Assembly: GCA_002721365.1 (NCBI GenBank)
Contig: PBKC01000055.1
Coordinates: 1-45,719 of the forward strand
DNA: 45,719 nucleotides
Reading direction: 5' to 3'
Source: Rhodospirillaceae bacterium
GTDB taxonomy: Bacteria; Pseudomonadota; Alphaproteobacteria; GCA-2721365
Shown here one piece after another: positions 32,398 through 41,134 of this stretch. Each line of letters opens with the position of its first letter. The first letter of the stretch is position 1. The notes beneath the pieces were generated by a model, which was given only the letters and a program-made list of their open reading frames with translations, did no database searches and was not told where the DNA came from. Both the position numbers and the translations under genes were made by a program.

Positions 32398-33267
32398 ATG
32401 GGAGAGGCGGTCTACCGCGACTATGACCAGGAGGGGCTCGACGCCCAGTACAACAACCGCAAGCGCTTCCCCGACTACATCGACCGCTTCGCCGCCTGGG
32501 CGGAATGGAGCGTCGAGACGCGCAAGCGCCGCAAAGGCTTCCTCGACATTCCGTTCGGCGACCAGCCCACCGAGACGCTGGACATTTTCCCCGCCGAGCA
32601 GCCGAACGCGCCGATCTACGTCTTCGTCCATGGCGGCTACTGGTATTCGCTCGACAAGAGCGACCACAGCTACGTCGCCGACGGCATGGCGCCGAACGGC
32701 GTCACCACTGTCGTCAACAACTATGCGCTGGCCCCCGACCACGACATGGACGAGATCGTCCGCCAGAACCTCGCGGCGATGGCGTGGCTCTATCGGCATG
32801 CGCGGGATTACGGCGCCGATCCCGACCGCATCTATGTCTGCGGTCATTCGGCCGGCGGGCAGCTCGCAGCGATGATGCTGGTCTGCGACTGGCCGAGCTT
32901 CGCCCCCGACCTGCCGGCGGGGATCATCAAGGGCGTCTGCGCGATCAGCGGCCTGTTCGACCTGGAACCGATCCAGCTCAGCTACCTGAACAAGACTCTC
33001 AAGATGACGCCGGAGATGGCGATCCGGAACTCACCGATCAGGCAGAGCTATCCGGTCGAGGCGCCGCTGCTGGTGGTGCCCGGCGAAGACGAGTCCGAGG
33101 AATATCACCGCCAGAGCAGCGCGATGGTGGCGTTCTGGGAAAAGCTCGGCTATCCGGCGGAGCTGCTGGTGCCGAAGGGCCTCGACCACTTCTCGCTGGT
33201 CGATTCCTTCGGCGATCCCGAGAGCCCGCTGATCCAGCGCCAGCTCGCGGATATCCGGGCGCTGTGA
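32398..33267 (+). CDS. Alpha/beta hydrolase of the HGGY(W) esterase/kynurenine-formamidase-like group
   Basis: The 289-residue protein has the oxyanion motif HGGYW at residues 79-82 and the nucleophile elbow GHSAGG with Ser151. The acid is likely in VVPGEDES and the His in GLDHFSLVD. The opening helix (YRDYDQEGLDAQYNNRKRFP) is typical of bacterial esterases annotated as kynurenine formamidase-like. There is no signal peptide. It is divergent from the TRAP binding protein across 128 bases and may share its regulation. The substrate is unknown. Confidence 0.9.
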   Translation: MGEAVYRDYDQEGLDAQYNNRKRFPDYIDRFAAWAEWSVETRKRRKGFLDIPFGDQPTETLDIFPAEQPNAPIYVFVHGGYWYSLDKSDHSYVADGMAPNGVTTVVNNYALAPDHDMDEIVRQNLAAMAWLYRHARDYGADPDRIYVCGHSAGGQLAAMMLVCDWPSFAPDLPAGIIKGVCAISGLFDLEPIQLSYLNKTLKMTPEMAIRNSPIRQSYPVEAPLLVVPGEDESEEYHRQSSAMVAFWEKLGYPAELLVPKGLDHFSLVDSFGDPESPLIQRQLADIRAL

Positions 33268-33275
33268 GCGCGGAC

Positions 33276-33356
33276 CGTCATCGCGAGCCCTGAAGGGGCG
33301 TGGCGATCCAGACTGCCGGCGCCGACTGGATTGCTTCGCCTACGGCTCGCAATGAC
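33276..33356. repeat. Palindromic intergenic repeat, family B, copy 2
   Basis: It opens CGTCATCGCGAGCCC with GGCGATCCAG, and closes CTGGATTGCTTCGCC with GGCTCGCAATGAC. It starts 9 bases after the hydrolase stop, between convergent genes. Confidence 0.85.
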
Positions 33357-33375
33357 AACGAGGGTCGGGCTGGCG

Positions 33376-34368
33376 CTACTCCTGCGGCTTGAGGACGATC
33401 TTGCCGCCGCGGCTGCCGCGCTCGGCGTGGTCGAGGGCGGCGGCGATGTCGCGCAGCGGATAGGTCGCGGCGACCGGCACGTCGATGGCGCCCTCGGCGA
33501 CCATGGCGGCAATCTTGGCGTAGAGACCGGTGATCTCGTCGCGCGTGTGCCGACGCAATCCGGTCGGCAGCCAGAAGCCGTGCATCGACACGTCGTAGAA
33601 GATCGAAAGCTCGGCCGGCAGGCGTGGGTCATCGCCGCTCAACAGGCCGTAGCAGACGACCTTGGCGCCCTCGCTTAGACAGGAGGCGATATGGGCGGTG
33701 GACACGCCGCCGACGGCGTCGATCGCCAGCCTGACCGGCCCGCCGATGCCTGCGGCGAGGATACGCTCGGGCAGGTCCGGCCCATCGACCAGCACCATGT
33801 TGGCGCCCAGAGCGGTCAGCCCTTCGCCGGCGGCTTCGCTGCGGACGACGTTGATGGTCTTGATTCCGCGAGCCTTGGCGAAAGCGATGACGTGACGCCC
33901 GACGGCGGAGTTGGCGGCGTTCTGGATGACCCAGTCGCCTTCCTTGAGATCGACATAATCATCGAGCATCAGCCACGCGGTCGGCGGATTGACCGACATC
34001 ATCGCCGCCTGCTCCGGGTCGGTGCCCGCGGGCAGGGGGATCACGCTCTTCGCCGGGACGACCACACGCTCGCTCCACATACCCGGCGCTCGCGCCATCG
34101 CCACCAGGGTACCCGGCGCGAGCTTCGCTTCGGACCCGGCCTCCGCCACGACGCCGGCGCCCTCGACCCCGCCCCAGGACGGCAGCGGCGGGACATTCTC
34201 GCCATGCCCGTATTTCCCGTAGCACTTCAGGACGTCCGCGGGATTGATCGGCGTCGCGAGGACGTCGACCGCCACCTCGTCCGGCTGTAGCGCCGGCGGC
34301 TGGACGTCGACCAGTTCCACCACCTCGCTAGGCTTGCCCCAGCGGCTGAATCGGGCACGTTTGACCAT
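33376..34368 (-). CDS. MDR-superfamily oxidoreductase (enoyl reductase/quinone reductase-like)
   Basis: The 330-residue protein belongs to the medium-chain dehydrogenase/reductases without catalytic zinc: no Cys/His set for zinc is seen. TPINPADVLKCYGKYG and the NADPH region WVIQNAANSAVGRHVIAFAK resemble the mitochondrial/bacterial trans-2-enoyl thioester reductase (MECR/ETR) group, in which the conserved Tyr of the first motif takes part in catalysis. The serine-rich turn NVVRSEA suggests NADPH. It would reduce an enoyl thioester or a quinone. It stands alone, divergent from the CHAD gene. Confidence 0.87.
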   Translation of the reverse strand: MVKRARFSRWGKPSEVVELVDVQPPALQPDEVAVDVLATPINPADVLKCYGKYGHGENVPPLPSWGGVEGAGVVAEAGSEAKLAPGTLVAMARAPGMWSERVVVPAKSVIPLPAGTDPEQAAMMSVNPPTAWLMLDDYVDLKEGDWVIQNAANSAVGRHVIAFAKARGIKTINVVRSEAAGEGLTALGANMVLVDGPDLPERILAAGIGGPVRLAIDAVGGVSTAHIASCLSEGAKVVCYGLLSGDDPRLPAELSIFYDVSMHGFWLPTGLRRHTRDEITGLYAKIAAMVAEGAIDVPVAATYPLRDIAAALDHAERGSRGGKIVLKPQE

Positions 34369-34469
34369 GTCGGGATAGGCTCCTCAGCCGGCGCTTGATT
34401 TGGCACGACCATACCAGCATTTGGAGGCGAACGTCCCGCACAGCCCGCGTTTCGGAAAGGACAGCTTGA

Positions 34470-35399
34470 ATGCCGTATCGACTGCGTCACGGTGAAACCG
34501 TGGCAACCGGAATTCCGAGAATCGTTCGCGAGCAGATCGATCGGGCTCTTCTCGATGCCGCGGAACTCGAACGTGCCGAGGCGGTTCATCAGGTGCGCAA
34601 GCGGTGCAAGAAGATCCGCGCCGTGTTGCGGTTGGTGCGCGGGCCCCTGGAGCAGGACGACCTCTATACCCTGGAAAACGCCTGGTATAGAGACACCGCG
34701 CGGCGTCTCTCAGGAGTTCGTGATGCCGACGCGATGATCGAGACGTTCGACAAGCTGGTGGGACCCGGCGACGAGTCACCGGTGTTCGGCAGTGTGCGAT
34801 CCGGTCTGATCGCACGCCGTGATCGCGCCGCCGATGATGCGGGGGATGTGACGGAGCGGCTGCTGGCTGCGGCTTCGGCCTTGCGCGAGGGCGCGCTGCG
34901 AGTCGGGTCGTGGCGGATCAGCGAAGACTTCGAAACGATCGTGCCGGGGCTGACGAAAACCTATCGCCGGGGTCGGACGGCGATGGAGGTCGCCTATGAC
35001 AGCCCGTCGACGGCGCAGTTCCACGAATGGCGGAAGCGGGTCAAGTATCACTGGTATCATTGCCGGGTGCTCGAAGGTCTGTGGAAACCGGTCATGGCAG
35101 GGCGTGTGAAGGCGCTCAGCGACCTTTCCGATCGTCTTGGCGACGACCACGACCTGGGCGTTCTTTCGGAGACGCTGACTGCGGCCCCGCAGGACTTCGC
35201 GGAAGGAGGCGGGTTGGCCGCGGTTCTCGGCATGGCCGAGCGACGGCGTCAGGAACTGCAGGCGGACGCGCGTATCATCGGCGAGAAGGTCTATGCCGAG
35301 AAGGCCAAGGCCTTCAGCTCGCGCTGCCGTCACTACTGGGAGGCCTGGTGTCGGGAGGACGAAGCACAGATTTCTCCTGCGGCCGAGGCGGCTGAGTGA
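34470..35399 (+). CDS. CHAD-domain protein
   Basis: The 309-residue all-helical protein carries the two CHAD halves with their conserved His/Lys/Arg patches: VHQVRKRCKKIRAVLRLVRG (residues about 31-50) and FHEWRKRVKYHWYHCRVLEG (about 188-207), plus DRLGDDHDLGVLSE. CHAD domains bind polyphosphate at this basic surface and are often found near CYTH phosphatases or polyphosphate kinases; neither is adjacent here. The start is near an AAAGGA sequence 8-10 bases upstream. It is convergent with the ABC operon, whose last stop lies 24 bases away. Confidence 0.92.
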   Translation: MPYRLRHGETVATGIPRIVREQIDRALLDAAELERAEAVHQVRKRCKKIRAVLRLVRGPLEQDDLYTLENAWYRDTARRLSGVRDADAMIETFDKLVGPGDESPVFGSVRSGLIARRDRAADDAGDVTERLLAAASALREGALRVGSWRISEDFETIVPGLTKTYRRGRTAMEVAYDSPSTAQFHEWRKRVKYHWYHCRVLEGLWKPVMAGRVKALSDLSDRLGDDHDLGVLSETLTAAPQDFAEGGGLAAVLGMAERRRQELQADARIIGEKVYAEKAKAFSSRCRHYWEAWCREDEAQISPAAEAAE

Positions 35400-35423
35400 T
35401 TCGGTGGACAGCGCCCAAGCGGC

Positions 35424-36374
35424 TCATCGCCTGAGTGCCTTCGGGTCCAGGGCGTCCTGCAGACCGTCGCCGAGGAAGTTGAAAGCGATCACGGTGAGGA
35501 AGATCAGGACGCCGGGATAGAAAGCGAGCGCCGGGGCTTCGTAGATCAGCTCCTGCGCGTTGTTCAGCATGTTGCCCCAGCTGGCGATGGGGGGCTGGAT
35601 GCCGAGGCCTAAGAAGCTCAACACCGATTCGAGCAGGATGATCGTCCCCACCGACAGCGTCGTCGCGACGATGATCGGCGAGATGGCGTTGGGCAGGATG
35701 TGGCCGAACATGATGCGGAGGCTGCCCGCCCCCTGGCTCACTGCCGCCAGCACGTATTCGCGTTCGCGGAGGCTCAAGGTGGCGCCGCGGACGAGGCGGG
35801 CGACGGTGGTCCAGCCGACCAGGGCGATGATCAGGACGATGCGGTAGAGGCTGGTCTCCGGCGAGGTGGCGAGGTCGGGCGGCAGGCCCAGCTTGCCGAG
35901 GTCGACGGCGGCCATGACGATCAGCAGCGGAAGCAGCGGCAGGGCGATGACGCTGTCGGTGATCCGCATCAGCAAGGCATCGAGCCAGCCACCGAAATAG
36001 CCGGCGAACAGGCCGATCACGGTCCCGATCAGCCCGGCGATCAGGGCAGTGACCAGCCCGACGATCAGCGAGACCCGGCCGCCGTAGAGAAGCCTCAGCA
36101 GCACGTCGCGGCCGAGTTCGTCGGTGCCGAGCGGATGGTCGGCCGAGGGCGGGGCGAAGCGATTCAGAAGGTCGACGTCGTTGGGGTCGAGGCCGAGGGC
36201 GCCGGCGAACAGCGGTGCCGCGGCCACCAATACGACGAGCACGAAGAGAAGGACGGCGCTCGCCACCGCCATACGGTGCTCGAGGAAGCGGGCGAAGGTG
36301 AGCCGCGCCATCGATTCGTGGCGGGGCATGGTCTCAACGCCGTCCTCGGCGGCCATGACCTCGCGGATGCTCAT
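35424..36374 (-). CDS. dppC: Peptide/nickel-type ABC transporter permease (DppC)
   Basis: The 316-residue inner-membrane protein has the DppC layout: a cytoplasmic N-terminal tail, one transmembrane segment (MAVASAVLLFVLVVLVAAAPL), HPLGTDELGRDVLLRLLYG, five more segments, and the EAA loop around REREYVLAAVSQGAG, where it contacts the ATPases. It is the last gene of a five-gene minus-strand operon and its ATG overlaps the dppB stop by four bases (ATGA). The frame is open far upstream, through dppB, but only in a shadow frame. Confidence 0.95.
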   Translation of the reverse strand: MSIREVMAAEDGVETMPRHESMARLTFARFLEHRMAVASAVLLFVLVVLVAAAPLFAGALGLDPNDVDLLNRFAPPSADHPLGTDELGRDVLLRLLYGGRVSLIVGLVTALIAGLIGTVIGLFAGYFGGWLDALLMRITDSVIALPLLPLLIVMAAVDLGKLGLPPDLATSPETSLYRIVLIIALVGWTTVARLVRGATLSLREREYVLAAVSQGAGSLRIMFGHILPNAISPIIVATTLSVGTIILLESVLSFLGLGIQPPIASWGNMLNNAQELIYEAPALAFYPGVLIFLTVIAFNFLGDGLQDALDPKALRR

Positions 36375-37324
36375 CGGTAGGTCACCCGCGGGTCGAGCCA
36401 GGCGTAGCAGATGTCGGCCAGGAGGTTGCTCAACAGCACCAGGAAGGTCGCGAACAGCAGGCTGACCAGAGCGAGGTTGTAGTCGTTCCCCATGATCGAG
36501 TCGTAGATCAGCTTCCCCATGCCGAGATAGGAGAACATCGTCTCGGTGATCAGCGCGCCCGAGAACAGCGTGCCAAAGCTGAGCGCCAGGATCGTCACCA
36601 CCGGGATCATGGCGTTGCGGAGCGCGTGCTTGTAGACCACCCGGCGCTCCGGCACGCCCTTGGCGCGGGCGGTGCGGATATAGTCCTGGCGCATCGATTC
36701 CATCATCGCCGCGCGCATGAAGCGGGTGAAGCCACCGACGCTGGCGAGGCTGAGGCTGAGGACGGGGAGGATCAAGTACTTGGCGCGGTCGAGCCAGCCC
36801 TCGCTGCCGATGGTCTGCATGCCGCCCGCCGGCAGCCAGCCGAGCTGGACCGAGAAGACGACGATCAGCATCAGGGCCAGCCAGAAGACCGGGATCGAGA
36901 TGCCGGCCAGGGCGCCGAAATTGATCGCGTAGTCGGTCTTCGAATAGGGGCGGAGGGCCGACAGCACGCCCACCGGGACGGCGATCGCCAGGGCGACGGC
37001 GAGGCTCAGCCCCATCAGCAGGATGGTGTTGAGAAGCCTCGGTCCCAGCACCTCCAGCACCGGCCGGTTGTTGAGGCGCGAATAGCCGAGGTCGCCTTCG
37101 AGTGCCGCGCCGAGCCAGTTGAGGTAGCGCTCGCCGATCGGCCGGTCGAGACCGTAGAGCGCCTTGAGGCGCGCCGCGTCGGCCGGGGTCAGGTTCGGAT
37201 CGGACTGGACCATGACGTCGATGGGATCGCCCGGCATCAGCCCCATCAGCCCGTAGATCGCGAACGACATGACCAGCAGCACCGCGAGGGATTCGAGCCC
37301 CCGCCGGATCAGGTAGCGGGTCAT
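36371..37324 (-). CDS. dppB: Peptide/nickel-type ABC transporter permease (DppB)
   Basis: The 317-residue permease opens MTRYLIRRGLESLAVLLVMSF, has the periplasmic NLTPADAARLKALYGLDRP segment typical of DppB, and an EAA loop (DYIRTARAKGVPERRVVYKHALRNA). It pairs with DppC to form the membrane channel. GGGAGGGCGACGGC precedes the ATG. A family B palindromic repeat separates it from the ATPase gene upstream, so permease expression may be set separately from that of the ATPases. Confidence 0.95.
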   Translation of the reverse strand: MTRYLIRRGLESLAVLLVMSFAIYGLMGLMPGDPIDVMVQSDPNLTPADAARLKALYGLDRPIGERYLNWLGAALEGDLGYSRLNNRPVLEVLGPRLLNTILLMGLSLAVALAIAVPVGVLSALRPYSKTDYAINFGALAGISIPVFWLALMLIVVFSVQLGWLPAGGMQTIGSEGWLDRAKYLILPVLSLSLASVGGFTRFMRAAMMESMRQDYIRTARAKGVPERRVVYKHALRNAMIPVVTILALSFGTLFSGALITETMFSYLGMGKLIYDSIMGNDYNLALVSLLFATFLVLLSNLLADICYAWLDPRVTYR

Positions 37325-37340
37325 GCCGTCGCCCTCCCGT

Positions 37341-37421
37341 CGTCATTGCGAGGCGCGACGCGCCGCGGCAATCCAGCCCGGCCGTCGGTCTGGATTGCAT
37401 CGCCTCCGGCTCGCAATGACG
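37341..37421. repeat. Palindromic intergenic repeat, family B, copy 3, inside the ABC operon
   Basis: It opens CGTCATTGCGAGGCGCGACG with GGCAATCCAG, and closes TCTGGATTGCATCGCC with GGCTCGCAATGACG. It fills most of the 115-base gap between the dppF stop (19 bases away) and the dppB ribosome binding site, which it leaves intact. Confidence 0.88.
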
Positions 37422-37439
37422 GTGGGTGGCGTTTTGCGG

Positions 37440-38423
37440 TCATGCCGCTTCGTCGCGGAAATGGCAGGCGGCGCGGCGCTGCGGCTGGCCGGCGATGGGT
37501 TCGAGGGGAGGCTTCTCGGTGCTGCACACCGCTTCCGCGCGGGGGCAGCGGGGATGGAACGGGCAGCCGGCCGGGATGTCGGTGGGGCTCGGCACTTCGC
37601 CCGCCGGGCCGGCGCCGCGGGCGCGCTTGCCATGGCCGGGGACCGGCACCGCCCGCATCAGCGTCCGGGTGTAGGGGTGGCGCGGGTCGGCGAACAGGGC
37701 GTCGCGGTCCGACAGCTCGACGATCTCGCCCAGATACATCACCGCCACCCGGTCGGCGATGAAGTTCACCACCGCGAGGTCGTGAGTGATGAACAGGTAG
37801 GCGAGGCCGCGGTCGCGGGCGAGGTCGCGCATCAGGTTGAGGATCTGGCTCTGCACCGAGACGTCGAGGGCGGAGACGGGTTCGTCGGCGACGATCAGCT
37901 CCGGGTCGAGCGCGATGGCGCGGGCGATGCCGAGGCGCTGGCGCTGACCGCCGGAGAATTCGTGCGGGTAGCGCGTCATCTGCGCCGCCGACAGGCCGAC
38001 CGTCGCCATCATCTCGGCCACCCGGTCGCGGCGCGATCGGCGATTGCCGACGCGATGGATCACCAGCGGCTCGGCGACGATGGCGCCGGCGGTGAGACGC
38101 GGGTCGAGGGCACCATAGGGGTCCTGGAACACCATCTGCACCGCGCGGCGAAAGGGCTTCAATGCCTTGCCACGGGCTTGCGTCACGTCCTCGCCCTTGA
38201 AGCGCACGCGGCCGCCGTCCGCCGGGTAGAGGCGGGCGACGGTGCGGGCCAGCGTCGTCTTGCCGCAGCCGCTTTCGCCGATCAGCGCCAGGGTCTCGCC
38301 GGGGGCGACGGAGAAGCTGACGCCGTTGACGGCATAGACGGTAGGACCGCTCCGTCGCAGCAGGCCGCCGCTCGCTTCGAAGCGCTTGGTGATCCCTTCG
38401 GCTTCGATCAGGGGTGCGGTCAT
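37440..38423 (-). CDS. dppF: Peptide/nickel-type ABC transporter ATP-binding protein (DppF)
   Basis: The 327-residue ATPase has Walker [12 protein letters not shown], the Q-loop VFQDPYGALDPR, the signature FSGGQRQRLGIARAI, Walker B LIVADEPVSALD and the switch His in ITHDL. The C-terminal oligopeptide extension with IPAGCPFHPRCPRAEA is complete. Its ATG overlaps the dppD stop by four bases. With DppD it forms the two-ATPase engine of the importer. Compared with the truncated ATPase at the left end of the window it is a separate, diverged copy. Confidence 0.95.
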   Translation of the reverse strand: MTAPLIEAEGITKRFEASGGLLRRSGPTVYAVNGVSFSVAPGETLALIGESGCGKTTLARTVARLYPADGGRVRFKGEDVTQARGKALKPFRRAVQMVFQDPYGALDPRLTAGAIVAEPLVIHRVGNRRSRRDRVAEMMATVGLSAAQMTRYPHEFSGGQRQRLGIARAIALDPELIVADEPVSALDVSVQSQILNLMRDLARDRGLAYLFITHDLAVVNFIADRVAVMYLGEIVELSDRDALFADPRHPYTRTLMRAVPVPGHGKRARGAGPAGEVPSPTDIPAGCPFHPRCPRAEAVCSTEKPPLEPIAGQPQRRAACHFRDEAA

Positions 38424-39400
38424 GGCGTCACCGCCCAGCAGGCGACCTCGCGGCCCGGTGCCGCTTCGATCAGCTCCGGCTCCTGCTCCGCGCAGCGCGG
38501 CATGGCGAGCGGGCAGCGGTTGCGATAGCGGCAGCCGGAGGGCAGGGCGCCGAGATCGGGGACGGTGCCGGCGATGGCGGGCAGGCGTTCCGGCCGGGCA
38601 TCGAGGCGTGGGATCGTCGCCAGCAGCCCCCGCGTGTAGGGGTGGAGCGGTTCCTCGAACAACCCATTGGCCGGGGCGCGCTCGACGATGCGGCCGGCAT
38701 ACATCACGGCGACGGTGTCGGCGACGCCGGAGATGACGCCGAGGTCGTGGCTGATGAACTGGATCGCCATGCCGAATTCGTCCTGGAGCGCCAGCATCAG
38801 GTCGAGGATCTGCGCCTGGACGGTGACGTCGAGGGCGGTGGTCGGCTCGTCGGCGATCAGCAGGTCCGGCTTGCAGGCGAGAGCCATGGCGATCATCGCC
38901 CGCTGGCGCATGCCGCCCGAAAGCTGGTGCGGATAGTCGTCGAGACGGCGGCGAGGCGCGGGCATGCCCACCTGCTCCAGAAGCGCCACCGCGCGCTCTC
39001 GAGCCTCATCCGCGGAAAGTGCCTCGTGGACGACCAGCGCCTCGGCCACCTGATCGCCGATCGTGTAGACCGGATTGAGGGCGGTCATCGGCTCCTGAAA
39101 GATCATCGCGATCCGCCGGCCGCGAACGCGGCGCAGGGCTTCGGCGTCCAGCGTAAGCAGGTCGGTGCCGTCGAGGAGGGCTCGGCCCTTCACCATGGCG
39201 GCCGGATCGGCGAGGCCGATCAGGGCGAGAGCGGAAACCGTCTTGCCGCAGCCGCTTTCGCCGACCACGCCCAGGGTCTCGCCCCGTCCCATCCGGTAGG
39301 CGATCTCGTCGACGGCGACGACCGGCCCGCGGCGGGTGGGAAAGGTGACGGTGAGCCCTTCGACGCGGAGAAGGGTGCGGGTCAGTCCGTCGCCGTCCAC
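38420..39400 (-). CDS. dppD: Peptide/nickel-type ABC transporter ATP-binding protein (DppD)
   Basis: The 326-residue ATPase has Walker [14 protein letters not shown], the Q-loop [12 protein letters not shown], the signature [15 protein letters not shown], Walker [13 protein letters not shown] and the switch His in ISHDL, plus the Cys-rich extension [12 protein letters not shown]. No ATG is near the expected N-terminus. I chose GTG at 39400 ([11 protein letters not shown]), which overlaps the end of the binding-protein gene by 19 bases; CTG at 39385 is an alternative with GAGGAG 10-12 bases upstream. A non-ATG start is required in either case. The open frame runs further upstream in the shadow of the binding-protein gene. 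Confidence 0.9.
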   Translation of the reverse strand: MDGDGLTRTLLRVEGLTVTFPTRRGPVVAVDEIAYRMGRGETLGVVGESGCGKTVSALALIGLADPAAMVKGRALLDGTDLLTLDAEALRRVRGRRIAMIFQEPMTALNPVYTIGDQVAEALVVHEALSADEARERAVALLEQVGMPAPRRRLDDYPHQLSGGMRQRAMIAMALACKPDLLIADEPTTALDVTVQAQILDLMLALQDEFGMAIQFISHDLGVISGVADTVAVMYAGRIVERAPANGLFEEPLHPYTRGLLATIPRLDARPERLPAIAGTVPDLGALPSGCRYRNRCPLAMPRCAEQEPELIEAAPGREVACWAVTP

Positions 39401-41043
39401 TCCTCGACCCAGGTGGTGGTGGTCTGGAGATGTCCGGTCGGCCGCACGCCCTTCAGCCATTTCGGGAAGAAGTAGGGCTCGGCGCGGAAGAACAGCGGCA
39501 GGGCGGGAAGGTCGGTCGCATAGAGGGTCTGGAACTCCTTCCACAGCGCCGCTCGCTTGTCGCGGTCGAGCTCGACGGTGATGGCGTCGATCAGGTCGTC
39601 CATCTCCGGGTTGCTGTAGCCCGGATAGTTCTGACCGGCCCAGCCATTGGCTTCGCTGGGAATGCTCTTGGTCTTGAGGGTGCTGATCGGCACCGATTCC
39701 GGCGATGACAGCCATGCATACATGCCGAGGCCGTCGAAGGCGCGCTTGGTCATGGTCTCGCCGAAGAAGACGCGTGCCGGCTCGTTGCGGATCACCGGGT
39801 CGATGCCGGCCTTCTTCCAGTCCGCCTGCAACACCTGCTGCACCAGCTCGCGCGACTTGTTGCCGGCGGTGGTCATGAAGGGGACCGAGAGCTTCTCGCC
39901 GTCCGCATTACGGCGGATGCCGTCCCCGCCCATGGTCCAGCCTGCGTCCTCCAGCAGCGCCGCCGCCTTGTCGAGGTCCTGGGAATAGTGAGGCGCGCCG
40001 TCGAAATAGATCCAGTCGAGGGGATTGATGTTCGAATGCGCCACCGGCTGTTCCCCGCCGAACAGCTTCTCGGTCAGGGTTTTCCGGTTCATCGCGTACA
40101 TGAGCGCCTGCCGGACGCGGCGGTCGGCGAGGATCGGGTTGTCGAGGTCGACGTCGATGTGCTCGTAGATCAGCCCCGGTTTGTAGAGCACCTCGAAGTT
40201 CTTGCCCTGGCGCTTCTCGAAGCTCAGCGCCTGCTCGATGGTGAAGCCGAGGCTGCCGGCCACGTAGTCGATGGCGCCGGACAGCAGGTTGGCTTCCAGC
40301 GCTGCCGTGTTCTCGATGGTGCGGACGACGATCCGCTTGAAATAGGGCTTCTTGCCGTACCAGGTGGGGTTGGGCTCCAGCACGACATGCGAGCCCGAGA
40401 CCACCTCGGTGATGCGGTAGGGACCGTAATAGAGGCCGGGATTGGTCGTGTCGGTGTCGTAGAGGGTACGGTAGCGGTACTCGCGAGGCTCGGCGAAGGC
40501 CTCGCGCTCGAGATGCTCGGGCAGGACGTAGATGCCGTTGGCGTTGTAGTCGAAGGCCAGCCGGTCGACATGCATGGTGAAGGTCTTGTCGTCGACGACG
40601 TCGATGCCGAGGACGCGGCGATAGCCTTCGAGACCCGAGAAGCCGCTCTCCTCGTTGCGCCCGACTTCCCAGGTGAAGACCACGTCCTTCGACGTCACCG
40701 GCACGCCGTCGCCCCAGGTGGCGTCGGGATGGATGGTGTAGGTGACCGCGACGCCTTCGCCTCCGTCGGGCAGGGGCTCCGGCTTCGCCATTCCGTTCTC
40801 GATCGTGGGCAGGGTGACGCACAGCATGCACACCAGTTCCCAGTCCTGGTCGTAGACCGTGATCGGCCGCATGGTCATGTTGAGCACATACGACTTGGCC
40901 AGCATGGCGTTGATCGCCGGATGGAACGTGGCCGGAAACTGCGTCATGCCGATGCGGATCTCGTCGCGGGCGAAAGCCGGGACGACGGACCCGACGATCA
41001 GGGCGAGCGCTAGCATGGCGAAGGCGTGGAGGCGTGAGAGCAT
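39382..41043 (-). CDS. Peptide-type ABC transporter substrate-binding protein (SBP family 5)
   Basis: The 553-residue precursor has a Sec signal peptide (MLSRLHAFAMLALALIVGS, cleavage near AFA-RDE). The mature chain follows the DppA/OppA pattern: VTYTIHPDATWGDGVPVTSKDVVFTWE near residue 140, and ALMYAMNRKTLTEKLFGGEQ and WIYFDGAPHYSQDLDKAAALLEDAGW further on. It would capture a peptide, nickel chelate, opine or glycoside in the periplasm. The ligand is unknown. It is the first gene of the operon and runs directly into dppD. The ribosome binding site is weak; the start was chosen at the signal peptide rather than 74 codons upstream. Confidence 0.93.
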   Translation of the reverse strand: MLSRLHAFAMLALALIVGSVVPAFARDEIRIGMTQFPATFHPAINAMLAKSYVLNMTMRPITVYDQDWELVCMLCVTLPTIENGMAKPEPLPDGGEGVAVTYTIHPDATWGDGVPVTSKDVVFTWEVGRNEESGFSGLEGYRRVLGIDVVDDKTFTMHVDRLAFDYNANGIYVLPEHLEREAFAEPREYRYRTLYDTDTTNPGLYYGPYRITEVVSGSHVVLEPNPTWYGKKPYFKRIVVRTIENTAALEANLLSGAIDYVAGSLGFTIEQALSFEKRQGKNFEVLYKPGLIYEHIDVDLDNPILADRRVRQALMYAMNRKTLTEKLFGGEQPVAHSNINPLDWIYFDGAPHYSQDLDKAAALLEDAGWTMGGDGIRRNADGEKLSVPFMTTAGNKSRELVQQVLQADWKKAGIDPVIRNEPARVFFGETMTKRAFDGLGMYAWLSSPESVPISTLKTKSIPSEANGWAGQNYPGYSNPEMDDLIDAITVELDRDKRAALWKEFQTLYATDLPALPLFFRAEPYFFPKWLKGVRPTGHLQTTTTWVEEWTATD

Positions 41044-41134
41044 AGGCACATGGCTCGTCTGGATTGTCGACGTTCCAAGGCTAGGCTGCGTTCGGGGGCG
41101 ATGTACAGTCGGACGTGAGCCGTGTGTGTCGTCG

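Noticed and set aside
35424..37400. Possible fusion of the two ABC permeases
   Set aside because: The N-terminal part is an out-of-frame shadow of dppB. DppB and DppC each have their own intact frame, with an ATGA overlap.
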